Part shown: positions 16,469 through 25,897 of the stretch, piece after piece
How the letters are laid out: every line of letters starts with the position of its first letter
How positions within the stretch are numbered: the stretch's first letter is position 1
NCBI RefSeq assembly: GCF_025717515.1
Contig: NZ_JAJIRN010000006.1
Span: 62,001 to 126,000, forward strand
Source: Roseateles oligotrophus
Lineage (GTDB): Bacteria > Pseudomonadota > Gammaproteobacteria > Burkholderiales > Burkholderiaceae_C
Reading direction: 5' to 3'
DNA length: 64,000 nucleotides
Notes under the pieces: generated by a model
The model's database searches: none
The model's input: only the letters and a program-made list of their open reading frames with translations
What the model was told of the DNA's origin: nothing
Program-made: the position numbers and the translations under genes

Positions 16469-17311
16469 ATGAAACTTCAATCCAAGCGCAGCTTACTGAC
16501 CGCGGCAATGGTGCTGGGCCTCGGCGTGGCCGCAGTTCAGTCGGCGCAGGCCTTGACGATTGTTCTGGACTTCGTACCCGGTGCCACGACCGACATCAAT
16601 GGCGTCGGCACGCTGTCAGAGAGCTTTGCCAGCTGGGGCTTTACCGGCCTTGACTTGGCGGGCGTGCGCGCCGCCACGCTCACTGCGGTGAACAAGGACT
16701 ATCTGCAGTACCCGACCTTCGGCAGCAATGCCTTGAGTCCCTTGCCCAATGGCAAAGAGTTGAACATCAACTTCAGCCTCAGCAATGGGCTGACCGGCCC
16801 CGGCAATGGCGACAGCGAGTGGTACTACATGGCGATCGGCGACGCCAACCCCAACCAAGGGTTCCTGGGCCAAGCCTGCCTGAGTTGCGTGCGCAATAGC
16901 AGTGGCGTGGCGAGTGTTGCCAACGGCAGCATCTTCGGCTCGACCCTGACCGACTCCATCTCCGGCCTGCTGGGCCTGGCAAGCAACGACACCCAGCGCA
17001 TCAACCTGCTGGCCGGCACCGTCGCCCATGAAATCGGTCATAGCCTGACACTGTTGCACCCGACTTCCGCGCTGGCCAACCCAGGTGATTCGCTCTACTC
17101 GGTGATGGCCACCGGCGCCTCGCCGACCAGCATGCCCAACGCCGAGCGCGTGAAAGACCGCGCCTTCGCCTATTCCGAGTTCTCTTCCTTGATTCAATCG
17201 GTGGGCCTGCGCAACGTCAGCGCGGTGCCTGAGCCAAGCAGTTATTTGATGTTGGCCCTGGGCTTGGCAGTGCTGGCGCTGCGCAGCAGAAAAGCCGGCC
17301 AAGCCCGCTGA
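16469..17311 (+). CDS. PEP-CTERM zinc metalloprotease (NF038122-like)
   Basis: 280 residues: signal peptide (LLTAAMVLGLGVAAVQSAQA), a catalytic region, and the C-terminal PEP-CTERM tag (VPEPSSYLMLALGLAVLALRSRK, VPEP at about 253). The zinc motif HEIGHSLTLLH gives His187, Glu188, His191 and His197, which is metzincin-like spacing although the usual Gly between the second and third His is Thr. Cys pair CLSC lies near 140. It should be exported and handled by an exosortase, possibly acting on surface or matrix proteins. The start at 16469 follows a good purine-rich site and begins the signal peptide. It ends in an intrinsic terminator. Confidence 0.86.
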   Translation: MKLQSKRSLLTAAMVLGLGVAAVQSAQALTIVLDFVPGATTDINGVGTLSESFASWGFTGLDLAGVRAATLTAVNKDYLQYPTFGSNALSPLPNGKELNINFSLSNGLTGPGNGDSEWYYMAIGDANPNQGFLGQACLSCVRNSSGVASVANGSIFGSTLTDSISGLLGLASNDTQRINLLAGTVAHEIGHSLTLLHPTSALANPGDSLYSVMATGASPTSMPNAERVKDRAFAYSEFSSLIQSVGLRNVSAVPEPSSYLMLALGLAVLALRSRKAGQAR

Positions 17312-17337
17312 AAAAAGTCGGCACGCAAAGGAACAAG

Positions 17338-17362
17338 GGCCCGCTGAAGCGGGCCTTTTTTT
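17338..17362 (+). terminator. Intrinsic terminator after PEP-CTERM metalloprotease
   Basis: Stem GGCCCGCT, two-base loop region GA, AGCGGGCC, then seven T. It starts 26 bases after the stop codon. It is the clearest forward terminator in the window. Confidence 0.9.
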
Positions 17363-17787
17363 CACTGGCGAGGCCTGTCGCAGCAGCGCTCAAAGGCAGC
17401 CTTTGATGCCGGGGCTGCCTCAGCGACCGGACCCAAAGGCCGAGCACGGCGCGCCCTGAACCGGTGAGCGCAGGCCCACCAGCCCTCGAAGCGAGGCGAA
17501 CGCTCAAGGGGACGATCAGCACAAGATCAGCACAAGATCGGCATCGGCCAGGCATCGGCTCGGCATAACTCTTCGCTTTGTCCGCGAGCACGGCCTCGGG
17601 CGATCTGCGGCCTTGCATTTCTTGCCATGGCTGCGGGCATTGGCTGCAAAACGCGCCTCGCACCCCATCCCGACCTTCACTACACCCATTCGCCTTTTGG
17701 CTTACGCCGGCATCCCCAGGTGACTTCAAGCGAAGCGGTGGCCGTATCGAGCGCTATAGTCGGCCGCCACTGCCACAGATTCACCCC
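17363..17787. other. Gene-free stretch with a short tandem repeat
   Basis: No convincing gene. At 17514-17535 an 11-base unit GATCAGCACAA occurs twice, followed by GATCGGCATCGG and related GGCATCGG units to about 17565. The last ~50 bases should hold the promoter of the gene at 17788. Open frames crossing the region on the minus strand lack any recognisable protein. Confidence 0.6.
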
Positions 17788-18420
17788 ATGATTGAAACCA
17801 CCAAACTGATCAAGCCCGAAGCCGACCCGGCGCCGAAATGGTTCCATATTGCCGTCGCCGCCAGCATGGTGCTGAGCACGGGCAGCGCGGTCTATAGCTC
17901 GATGCGTACCAGCGCCGCAATGCAGGCCCTGGTGAAAGAGAACTCTCGCCTCGTTCTGGCCAGCTCGACTCCGCTGCTGCAATTCATGAACAGCAATTTT
18001 GAAGGCGGCCAGGCTGCACTGAGTTTCTCGGTCACCAATGATGGCAACGGCCCGGCCCGCATCGTCTGGTTCGAGATGAAAGCCGATGGCAAGCCGATCA
18101 AGAGCCTGCGCGCCCAGGTTCGCGCGTCGAGCCCTGAAACCGCTAAATTGCCGCTCGAAATCATGACCTCGACGATTGCGCCGCGCTTGATTTCACCCGG
18201 CAGCAGCATCAAGATGTTTTCCTGGGCGCAGCCGGCCGCCAAGGATGCCGAGGCCTTGCAGCTATGGCATCAGTTTGACCGCCAAGGCCGCGCCAAGATC
18301 AGCATCGAAGCCTGCTACTGCTCGGTGCTGGACGCCTGCTGGATCTCCGATCTGGAGGGCAGCATCCCCAAGCCCGTGGACAGCTGCGAGCCCGCAGGGC
18401 GCACGACGCTGAACGGCTGA
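17788..18420 (+). CDS. Unrecognised protein with one N-terminal membrane anchor
   Basis: 210 residues, not recognised. A single hydrophobic segment at about 22-38 (IAVAASMVLSTGSAVYSS) follows a short charged N terminus, so the rest probably faces the periplasm. The body looks like a beta-rich domain (ALSFSVTNDGNGPARIVWFEMKADGKPI) of the kind seen in proteins with an Ig-like or NEW3-type fold. Four Cys lie near the C terminus (EACYCSVLDACW and DSCEPA), which could form disulfides. The start at 17788 was chosen over an upstream one because the anchor follows it directly. Its last 106 bases overlap the convergent hydrolase gene. Confidence 0.7.
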   Translation: MIETTKLIKPEADPAPKWFHIAVAASMVLSTGSAVYSSMRTSAAMQALVKENSRLVLASSTPLLQFMNSNFEGGQAALSFSVTNDGNGPARIVWFEMKADGKPIKSLRAQVRASSPETAKLPLEIMTSTIAPRLISPGSSIKMFSWAQPAAKDAEALQLWHQFDRQGRAKISIEACYCSVLDACWISDLEGSIPKPVDSCEPAGRTTLNG

Positions 18421-19457
18421 AGCCCTGCCCCCATTTGGGTCTGGTTGACGATCGCCTTATGGCGTTCGTTCCACTGCTGCAGCGGCTCGCTTTGCCCCTC
18501 GAAGACCTGGCTTAAAAAGGCCAAGGCGACTTCCTTGGTCGCCGTCTTGACGAGCGGGTTGAGCGTCACCCCGCCGGTGCCGGAACGGTCGGTGAACATG
18601 CTGTGCGAGCCGCCCTCGAACACCACCAAGGACTTGGCCGCCCCGCCGGTCGCATTGAACACGGCGATCCGGTCCCTCGCATCCGAGTGATAGCCGGGAA
18701 TCACGATCACGTCTTCGGTAGACGTGATGTGCAAGGTCGGGATGGTGATCGGTTTAAGAATTTCAGCGGTGCGTTCGGTCTCGCCATAAAACGGTGGCGC
18801 CGAGATGATGATGGCCGCCTTGAAGCGTGGGTCGCGCAACTGGTCCATCACCACGCCACCTCGCTGCACCTGCGCACCGGACAACAACATCACCGTGTTG
18901 GCGCCATAGGAATGGCCGGCGGCAATCACCCGGGCCGGATCAATCTGAGCGCCATGGGGGCCAAGCAACAACTGGTCCAAGGCGAAGCGCACATCAGCAA
19001 CCCGACTCAACGCCTCCGTCTCCTTGGCCGCGTCCTGCAAGCGCCCGACCAGACCAAAGGGGTTGCCGAACCAGAGCGCGCGGTCGCTGCCGACATGCTG
19101 CACATGCAGCGTCGCGTAGCCCTTGGCCGACCAGTAGGCGCCCAGATAGCTATAGCTGCGCCGCGAGCCGCCGATGCCGTGCGAGAAGACGATCAGCGGC
19201 ACCGCAGCCACGCTTGGCGACGCATCCGCCGGCCAGTACAAACGCGCCGGCACCGCACGCTGGCGGGCGCCGTCTTGCCAGTCCATATCCTCGGTGCTGA
19301 AGCCTGGCGCCACATCGGAGCTGACCGTAATGTCCATCCCCGGCAAGGGGTCACCGCTCAGCGCCCCGGCCTCGGGTGTGCGGCAAGCGCTTAGCCCCAA
19401 GCTCAAGCTCAATGCCAAGGCGGCACGCAGCAAATTGGGCAAGAGCGGTTTCTTCAT
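18315..19457 (-). CDS. Lipoprotein alpha/beta hydrolase (PAF-acetylhydrolase/dienelactone-hydrolase-like)
   Basis: 380 residues with a lipoprotein signal (SLGLSACRTP). Hydrolase landmarks are VFSHGIGGSRRSYSYLG (oxyanion region), AAGHSYGANTVM (nucleophile Ser in GxSxG), a probable acid in ITSTEDVIV, and His in EGGSHSMFTD. It is probably an envelope esterase. It lies 31 bases downstream of the RND pump gene on the same strand and is probably its operon partner, so it might act on an exported substrate or drug ester; that is inference. ATG 19469 is an alternative start. The 3' end reaches 106 bases into the convergent gene, a long overlap for this window. Confidence 0.82.
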   Translation of the reverse strand: MKKPLLPNLLRAALALSLSLGLSACRTPEAGALSGDPLPGMDITVSSDVAPGFSTEDMDWQDGARQRAVPARLYWPADASPSVAAVPLIVFSHGIGGSRRSYSYLGAYWSAKGYATLHVQHVGSDRALWFGNPFGLVGRLQDAAKETEALSRVADVRFALDQLLLGPHGAQIDPARVIAAGHSYGANTVMLLSGAQVQRGGVVMDQLRDPRFKAAIIISAPPFYGETERTAEILKPITIPTLHITSTEDVIVIPGYHSDARDRIAVFNATGGAAKSLVVFEGGSHSMFTDRSGTGGVTLNPLVKTATKEVALAFLSQVFEGQSEPLQQWNERHKAIVNQTQMGAGLQPFSVVRPAGSQLSTGLGMLPSRSEIQQASSTEQ

Positions 19458-19488
19458 GCAATGGATCATGGTTGCTGGGCTCCGGAAA

Positions 19489-22400
19489 TCAAGACTCAAG
19501 GGCTTCAACAGGCAGCGCCGCCTTGCGCTTGAACAGGCGAGCGATGCGTTGAATGCCGTCATCGACATAGCTGAACACGACCGGGATCACCAGCAAGCTC
19601 AAGAACGTCGAAGTGATCAGACCGCCAATCACGACGATCGCCATCGGCGCGCGAAAACTCGGGTCCACCCCCCAACCCATGGCGATCGGGAACATACCTG
19701 CGCCCATTGCGATCGTCGTCATCACGATGGGCCGGGCGCGCTTGTGGCAAGCGTCAAGGATGGCGGCCATGCGCGCCAAGCCATGGTCGCGGCGCGCGAT
19801 CACCACATAGTCGACCAGCAGGATCGAATTCTTGGTGGCAATGCCCATCAGCATGATCAAGCCAATCATCGATGGCATCGACAACGCGGTGCCGGTGATG
19901 AAGAGCGCCAAAAACGCACCCGGAATCGACAGCACCAGCGCCGCCAGAATCGTCACCGGCTGGATGAAGTCCTTGAACAAAAGCACCAACACGACGTAGA
20001 TGCACAGCACGCCGGTCAACATCGCCAGGCCAAAGCTGGCGAACAACTCACCCATGGCCTCGGCATCACCTACCGTGGTCTGAAGGATGCCGGGTGGCAG
20101 ATTCTTCAATGATGGCAGGCCCAGCGCGGTCTTCTCGACCAGGCCCAGCGGCTGGCCGTTCAGCTCGATCTCGAAGTTGATATTGCGCAGCCGGTCATAA
20201 CGATCTATTTGTGCAGGTCCACTGGCAATCTCAAGCGTGGCCACATTCGACAGCGCGGTGGTGCCGTGGCTGCCCGGCACCGGCAAGCTGGCCAGCAAGG
20301 CCAAATCGCTGCGGGCCTCGGCGCGCAGCTTGACGACGATAGGCACCTGGCGCTGGGCCAGATTCAGCTTGGCCAGCCCTTGGTCATAGTCACCGGCGGT
20401 GGCGATGCGCAAGGTGTCGGCGATCGCCGCCGCGCTGACGCCCAGGTCGGCGGCACGCGCAAAGTCGGGCCGCACGATCAGCTCCGGGCGCACCAGGCTG
20501 GAGGTCGAGGTGACCGCGCCGATACCATGAATGCCGCGCAACTCACGTTCGACCAATTGCGCATGTTCGGCCAGCGCGCGCCCGTCTTCACCGGCAAGCA
20601 CGATCACATACTTTTCGCTGCTGCCTCCAAAACCGACCTTGACTCGGGCACCGGGCAAGACATCCAGCGCCTCCCGCAATTGCGCCTCCAGGTCTTGCTT
20701 GCTCAGCCCCTTGCGCTCGCCGCGCGGCGTCATATTCAGCGTCAAGGTCGCCTTGCGCACTTCCGCAGCGCCGCTGACCGCAAACGGGTCGCCGCCGGCA
20801 TTGCCGCCGCCTATGGCCGTATAGATCAGCTTGACATGGGGGTTAGCTGCCACGATCCGGCGCGCCTGCTCGGCCAAGGCCTCGGTCTGCGTGAAGGTGC
20901 TGCCGGGTGGCAAGGTGATGGTCACCTGCGTTTGATTCAAATCGTCCGGCGGGATGAAGCCGGTTGGCAGCAACGGCACCAGGGCGAGCGAGCCGACGGT
21001 AAATGCCAAGGCCCCGGCCAAGCTCAGCAGCCTGTGCTGCAAACACCATTTGGCCCAGCCGGTGTAGACGGTCAACCAGCGCGGCTCGGTGTGGTCCTTC
21101 TTCGGGGCCTTCAGAATGTAGGCCGCCATCATCGGCGTCAACATGCGCGCCACCACCAGCGAAACGAACACCGCGATCGCCGCCGTCCAGCCGAATTGCA
21201 CAAAGAACTTGCCGGGAATGCCACCCATGAAGGCGGTCGGCAAAAACACCGCGATCAAGGTGAAGGTGGTCGCGATGACGGCCATGCCGATCTCGTCGGC
21301 CGCCTCCATCGCCGCTTGATACGGGGTCTTGCCCATGGCCAGATGGCGCATGATGTTTTCGATCTCGACGATGGCGTCGTCGACCAGGATACCGACCACC
21401 AGCGACAAAGACAGCAGCGTCACCGTGTTAACCGTGAAACCGAGCAGATACATCACACCAAACGCCGGAATCACCGACAAGGGCAAGGCGGTGGCCGCCA
21501 CCAGCGTAGCGCGCCAATCGCGCAAGAAGAACCACACCACGATGATGGCCAAGAGCGCACCCTCGTAAAGCAGCACCATCGAGCCGTCGAAATTCTCCTC
21601 CACCGGGTCGACAAAGTTGTAAGCCTCGGCAAATTCGATCTCGGGATGGGCGGCGCGCAGCTCGGCCAGCGCCACTCGAACGCCGGCGGCCACGTCCACC
21701 TCACCGGCGCCGCGCGTGCGCGTGATCTCGAAACCGACCACCGGCTTGCCGTTCAAAAGCGCGGCCGAGCGCTGTTCGGCCACCGTGTCGCTGACCAGCG
21801 CCACCTGATCCAGGCGGATACGGCGGCCGTCCGACAAGGCGATGTCCATGGCGGCCAACTCTTGCGCGCTCTGCACCGTCGCCAGCGTGCGCACCGATTG
21901 TTCGGCGCCGCCGATATCGGCGCGCCCGCCCGAGGCCTCTTGCTGGATCTGGCGCAGTTGCCTCGACACATCGGCGGCGGTGGCATTCAGCGCCAACAAC
22001 TTGGCCGGGTCCAGCTCGACCCGCACCTCGCGGCTGGCGCCCCCGACCCGCGCCACCGCGCCAACCCCGCGCACCGCCAGGATGCGCTTGGCGACCTGGT
22101 TATCCACAAACCAGGACAAGGCTTCGGTGTCCATTCTTGGCGAGGCCACCGTATAGGTCAGGATGGGCATGCCCGACAACTCCATCTTGGAGATCACCGG
22201 GTCGCGCATATCGGCCGGCAAGTCGGAGCGCACCCGCGAGACCGCGTCGCGCACATCGTCAACCGCCTGCTGCGTGCCCTTCTCCAGCCGGAACTCCACC
22301 GTCACGATGGCCATACCGTCTTGCACCGTGGTGTAGATATGTTTGACGTCTTGCAAGGTCGCGAATTGATTCTCCAGCTTGCGCGCAACCTGCGACTCCA

Positions 22401-22578
22401 GCTGGGCCGGCGAGGCGCCGGCCAAGGCCGCCGTCACGGTGACCGTGGGCAGGTCGATGTCCGGGAAGTTCTGGACCTTCATCGCCTTGAAGCCCAGCAG
22501 ACCGCCGAGCGTGAGCATGATGAAGAGCAAGATCGCCGGAATCGGGTTGCGGATCGAGGCGGAGGAAACGTTCAGCAT
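19489..22578 (-). CDS. RND efflux pump inner-membrane transporter
   Basis: 1029 residues, the standard length of HAE1-type RND permeases (AcrB/MdtB family). The N terminus is typical: SASIRNPIPAILLFIMLT, then VQNFPDIDLPTVTVTAALAGASP. The proton-relay Asp pair appears in VVGILVDDAIVEIENIM, and the C-terminal half has VLLFKDFIQPVTILAALVLSI and KNSILLVDYVV. It exports drugs, dyes or other small molecules with its periplasmic adaptor and outer-membrane channel. The order on the minus strand is tetR, channel, adaptor, transporter, hydrolase. The transporter starts 12 bases after the adaptor stop. Substrate cannot be read. Confidence 0.95.
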   Translation of the reverse strand: MLNVSSASIRNPIPAILLFIMLTLGGLLGFKAMKVQNFPDIDLPTVTVTAALAGASPAQLESQVARKLENQFATLQDVKHIYTTVQDGMAIVTVEFRLEKGTQQAVDDVRDAVSRVRSDLPADMRDPVISKMELSGMPILTYTVASPRMDTEALSWFVDNQVAKRILAVRGVGAVARVGGASREVRVELDPAKLLALNATAADVSRQLRQIQQEASGGRADIGGAEQSVRTLATVQSAQELAAMDIALSDGRRIRLDQVALVSDTVAEQRSAALLNGKPVVGFEITRTRGAGEVDVAAGVRVALAELRAAHPEIEFAEAYNFVDPVEENFDGSMVLLYEGALLAIIVVWFFLRDWRATLVAATALPLSVIPAFGVMYLLGFTVNTVTLLSLSLVVGILVDDAIVEIENIMRHLAMGKTPYQAAMEAADEIGMAVIATTFTLIAVFLPTAFMGGIPGKFFVQFGWTAAIAVFVSLVVARMLTPMMAAYILKAPKKDHTEPRWLTVYTGWAKWCLQHRLLSLAGALAFTVGSLALVPLLPTGFIPPDDLNQTQVTITLPPGSTFTQTEALAEQARRIVAANPHVKLIYTAIGGGNAGGDPFAVSGAAEVRKATLTLNMTPRGERKGLSKQDLEAQLREALDVLPGARVKVGFGGSSEKYVIVLAGEDGRALAEHAQLVERELRGIHGIGAVTSTSSLVRPELIVRPDFARAADLGVSAAAIADTLRIATAGDYDQGLAKLNLAQRQVPIVVKLRAEARSDLALLASLPVPGSHGTTALSNVATLEIASGPAQIDRYDRLRNINFEIELNGQPLGLVEKTALGLPSLKNLPPGILQTTVGDAEAMGELFASFGLAMLTGVLCIYVVLVLLFKDFIQPVTILAALVLSIPGAFLALFITGTALSMPSMIGLIMLMGIATKNSILLVDYVVIARRDHGLARMAAILDACHKRARPIVMTTIAMGAGMFPIAMGWGVDPSFRAPMAIVVIGGLITSTFLSLLVIPVVFSYVDDGIQRIARLFKRKAALPVEALES

Positions 22579-22590
22579 CTCGGGCTCCGC

Positions 22591-23742
22591 TTATTTGACG
22601 GGTTTGGCTGGCTTGACCGCCGGGGCTGCCGGGGCTGCATCCACCACCCGCACCAGATCGCCATCGCTCAAGAAACCGACTCCGCTGGCAACAACGCGGG
22701 CGCCCGACTCCAGGCCGCCCGTCAGCTCGACGCGCTCACCGTTGCGGCGGCCGACCGTGACCTTGCGCTGTTGCACGCGGCCGTCCGCACCGACCTGAAA
22801 GACATAGGCAAAGCCGTCGCGCAGCTGCAGCGCCGTTTGCGGCAGGCTGATGGCGCTGCTGCTGCCGAGCTTGAATTCTCCGCGCGCAAAACTGCCCGCC
22901 CTGAAAGCGGATCCAGCCGCCGTGGCCGGCAGGTCGACATAGGCCAGCCCCATGCGGGTTTGCGCGTCCACGCTGGGCGAAGTGATGCGCAAGCGGCCGG
23001 CGATGGCTTGATCATCCAGACCGACTACCGCCACCGGCATGCCGGGGCGCAGACGCATCAGTTCGGCGGCCGGCACCTCCGCGCGCCACTCCAGGCGGTT
23101 TTTGCGAATCAAGCGAAACAGCTCCTGCCCCGGCTGCACCACCCCACCGACCGCCGCGATGCGGGCCGAGATGACGCCGTCATCCGGCGCCGTGATGCGC
23201 GTTTGCGCCAGCCTCAACTCGTCGGTCTTGACTCTTGCGGCCGCAGCCTCGTAGCGGGCATCAGCGGTCAACTCAAGGGTCAGGTATTGCTGCAAAGCTT
23301 GGCCGCTCAAGGCATCGCTGCCGCTGCTCTTCAGCTCGCGGGCGCGGTCGGCGTCGAGCTTGGCGGCGCTCACATTGGCACGCGCCTCGCTCGCGGCCGC
23401 GCGTGCCTGCGCCAACTCGGCCTGCACGGTGTCGGCGCTCAATCGAGCCAACAACTGGCCGCGCTTGACGCTGTCGCCGACATTGACCTCGACCTCGGCC
23501 AGGCGCAGGCCACCGATTTCACTGCCAATCACAACCTCTTGCCAGGCTGCCACGCTGCCATTGGCGGCCAGCGTCTGCGCCCAATCGCTCTTCTCGGCAA
23601 TCACCAAGTTGACCGTCAAGGCCGGGCGCGCCTTGGCCGCGATGCCAGGCTCGGCGGCCCGCAGCGGACTTTGCAGCGCCGCAGCAATCAGCATGGCGGT
23701 CAGACCCGGAGAGAATTTTTGCTTGCGAATATTGATTGTCAT
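22591..23742 (-). CDS. RND efflux periplasmic adaptor (membrane fusion protein)
   Basis: 383 residues. Signal segment near the start (FSPGLTAMLIAAALQSPLRA), then a biotinyl-lipoyl-like half (ANGSVAAWQEVVIGSEIGGLRLAEVEVNVGDSVKRGQLLARL), an alpha-helical hairpin, the second lipoyl half (RITAPDDGVISARIAAVGGVVQPGQELF), beta-barrel and membrane-proximal domains (YVFQVGADGRVQQRKVTVGRRNG). It links the RND transporter to the outer-membrane channel. The ATG at 23742 was preferred; an in-frame TTG at 23766 would overlap the channel gene stop by four bases. Confidence 0.93.
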   Translation of the reverse strand: MTINIRKQKFSPGLTAMLIAAALQSPLRAAEPGIAAKARPALTVNLVIAEKSDWAQTLAANGSVAAWQEVVIGSEIGGLRLAEVEVNVGDSVKRGQLLARLSADTVQAELAQARAAASEARANVSAAKLDADRARELKSSGSDALSGQALQQYLTLELTADARYEAAAARVKTDELRLAQTRITAPDDGVISARIAAVGGVVQPGQELFRLIRKNRLEWRAEVPAAELMRLRPGMPVAVVGLDDQAIAGRLRITSPSVDAQTRMGLAYVDLPATAAGSAFRAGSFARGEFKLGSSSAISLPQTALQLRDGFAYVFQVGADGRVQQRKVTVGRRNGERVELTGGLESGARVVASGVGFLSDGDLVRVVDAAPAAPAVKPAKPVK

Positions 23743-23762
23743 AACGCTCTGCTGAGATGGGT

Positions 23763-25223
23763 TCAAAGGGTCGATTCGGACTCAGGGCTTGCGAACTTGG
23801 CAGGCTTTTTCCAGCCGCCTCCGCTGGCCTTGTAGAGCGAGAACCATGCGGCCAATCGCGCCGCTTGAACCTGCACCAAGGCCGACTGGGCGTTCAAGGT
23901 CAGGCGATGCGCCTGCTCCAGCTCGGCCGCACTGGCAAAACCGGCGCGCCAGCTACCGGCAGTGGCCAAGGCCGAACGTTGATAGCCGTCCGCGCCGCTT
24001 TGCGCATATCGCTCACGTTGCTGAGCCGAGTCCAGCCGCACCAAAGCCTCCTCGACCTCGCGTACCGCCTGCAAAACAGCGGCCCGATAACCGGCCAAGG
24101 CCTCATCAAAGCGCGCCTGTGCGCCATCCGCCTGCGCGCGCCGCGCACCGGCATCGAAAATCGGCAAGCTCAGCGAAGGCCCAAAGCTCCAGCCGTTGCC
24201 ATCGGTCCGTCCGCCACCACTGACCTGCAGCGCCGACAACGAAATCGAGCCACCGAGCTGCAGTTGCGGATAACGCCCGGCTTCTGCGGCCCCGCGTTCG
24301 GACCAGGCCGCCATCACTTGCCGCTGCAGCGACGCCAGGTCGGGGCGCTGCGTCAATATGTCGGCCGGCACAAACTCGACCTTGAGCCCCTGAGTACCCG
24401 GCAGGCGAGCAAATGAAGGGGCGAGTTGCGCCCGCAGCGCCGCCTCGGTTTGCCCGCTCAGGCTGACCAAGCCCTTGATCACCAGTTCACAGTCGGCGCG
24501 CTGGCTCAAGAGGCGGTTTTGGGCCTCGGCGGCGGCGGCCTGCAAGAGCGCAGCATTGCCGGCAGACTCCAAACCAACCTTGAGTTTGTCGGCCGACCAC
24601 TGGCTCAGCCGCACCATCGCCTGGCTGTCCGCTTCGCTGATTTGCAGCAGCCGTTCGCAAGCACGCAGGCCGACATAACTCTGCGCCACCTCGGCGGCCA
24701 AGCTGACCCGCGCGGCATGCCAATCCAACTCGCTGGCTTGAGCACGCGCTTCGGCCGCCTCCCCTTGCTGGCGCACGCGGGCGAAGAGATCAATCTCCCA
24801 GGCCGCGTCCAAACCGACGCTGCTCATGGTCTGCGTCGGCACACCGCTGATCAAAGGCAGGCGCTGGCCCTGTGTCGATGCGCTCAGATTGACGCCCGGC
24901 CATTGCGCGGCACCGGCCTGCGCGGCCTGAGCGCGCGCCTGTCTGATACGCGCCAGCGCTTGTTGCAGGCTGGGGCTTGCGGCCTGGGTTTGCGCGATCA
25001 ACTGACCCAAGATGGGGTCATCAAACTGCGACCACCAGTCCTGCAGCGACGCGGCCTGCCCGCCATGCGGGAGCGGCGCCACCCAAGCAGCAGGCGTTTT
25101 CTCGGCCCGTTCGATGGCGGATTTGGGGGGCGGATCGACGGCGCAAGCGCTCAGACCCAAGACGATGGCGGCCGCCAGCAATGGCGGGCGCAAGCCTGGT
25201 TTCAAAAAAGGCATGGCTTTCAT
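23763..25223 (-). CDS. NodT/OprM-type outer-membrane efflux channel lipoprotein
   Basis: 486 residues. Lipobox LSAC (AAAIVLGLSACAVDPPP), then two OEP repeats rich in long helices (LQQALARIRQARAQAAQAGAAQWPGVN; EDFVPADILTQRPDLASLQ-like PADILTQRPDLASLQRQVMAA; RYPQLQLGGSISLSALQVSGG; AVLQAVREVEEALVRLDSAQQ). It forms the TolC-like exit duct of the tripartite pump. It starts two bases after the tetR stop, so it is co-transcribed with it. ATG 25214 is a second possible start. Confidence 0.93.
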   Translation of the reverse strand: MKAMPFLKPGLRPPLLAAAIVLGLSACAVDPPPKSAIERAEKTPAAWVAPLPHGGQAASLQDWWSQFDDPILGQLIAQTQAASPSLQQALARIRQARAQAAQAGAAQWPGVNLSASTQGQRLPLISGVPTQTMSSVGLDAAWEIDLFARVRQQGEAAEARAQASELDWHAARVSLAAEVAQSYVGLRACERLLQISEADSQAMVRLSQWSADKLKVGLESAGNAALLQAAAAEAQNRLLSQRADCELVIKGLVSLSGQTEAALRAQLAPSFARLPGTQGLKVEFVPADILTQRPDLASLQRQVMAAWSERGAAEAGRYPQLQLGGSISLSALQVSGGGRTDGNGWSFGPSLSLPIFDAGARRAQADGAQARFDEALAGYRAAVLQAVREVEEALVRLDSAQQRERYAQSGADGYQRSALATAGSWRAGFASAAELEQAHRLTLNAQSALVQVQAARLAAWFSLYKASGGGWKKPAKFASPESESTL

Positions 25224-25225
25224 CT

Positions 25226-25879
25226 TCAGCGGCTCTTTCGCAGAAGCCCTTCGGCCTCAATCAGGGCCCGGCCAAAAGTGACCAGGCGGTTCAGGGTGCG
25301 CTCATACGCGCCCGGGCCACGCACGACCCCGGGCAACAAGCCTTCCATATCGTCGGCCGACAGCCAATAGTCATGGGCCAAGGCGACCAGGGCAAAGGCA
25401 AGTTGATGCAATTCCGGATCGACGGCGGACGCACCGCAGCGCTGCGCCAACATGTCAACCAGGGCGAAATGCTGGGGCGCAATATGCTCGGCGCAAATGT
25501 CGGCCCAGATCGGGCTGGGGGCGATCATCTCGCGGCAGAAGATCCGCGTGCTCTCGCTCAAACCGGAATCGGCGTCGTACAGAGGGCGCAAAAACGCGCC
25601 GTAAAAGCTCTGCAACCATTGCTGCAGCGGCAGCGACGCATCCGCGTCAGGCATGCCGGCCATCACGTCCTTGATGGGCTGCACCAGGACCTCACGGTAG
25701 AGGCCTTGCTTGTCACCGAAGTAATAGGCAATCAGGCCGATATTGGCCTCGGCCGCCGAGGCAATTTCCCGCGTGCTGGCCTTGTCGAAGCCCTTGGCGG
25801 CAAAGATGCGCCGGGCCTCTCGCAACAGACGAGCCCGGCGTCCGCTGAGTTCTTCTGGCATGGGCGGTGTTTTTGGCAT
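25226..25879 (-). CDS. TetR/AcrR-family repressor (CerR-type C terminus)
   Basis: 217 residues. N-terminal HTH: RLLREARRIFAAKGFDKASTREIASAAEANIGLIAYYFGDKQGLY. The C-terminal ligand domain resembles the DUF1956/CerR type common in regulators of proteobacterial RND pumps (STRIFCREMIAPSPIWADI). It is the first gene of the pump operon, and a perfect 20-base palindrome lies 18 bases before its start codon, so autorepression that also controls the pump is likely. The inducing ligand is unknown. Confidence 0.93.
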   Translation of the reverse strand: MPKTPPMPEELSGRRARLLREARRIFAAKGFDKASTREIASAAEANIGLIAYYFGDKQGLYREVLVQPIKDVMAGMPDADASLPLQQWLQSFYGAFLRPLYDADSGLSESTRIFCREMIAPSPIWADICAEHIAPQHFALVDMLAQRCGASAVDPELHQLAFALVALAHDYWLSADDMEGLLPGVVRGPGAYERTLNRLVTFGRALIEAEGLLRKSR

Positions 25880-25897
25880 GCCTCATGGTACTCAAAC

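Noticed and set aside
17514-17565. CRISPR-like or iteron-like array
   Set aside because: Only two full 11-base units and a few partial ones; no spacers, no cas or rep gene.
20209-23835. 1208-codon open frame on the plus strand
   Set aside because: It is antisense to the RND transporter and adaptor genes, which match known families along their whole length. Its composition is the usual shadow of high-GC coding DNA (Gln/Arg/His-rich, no domain).
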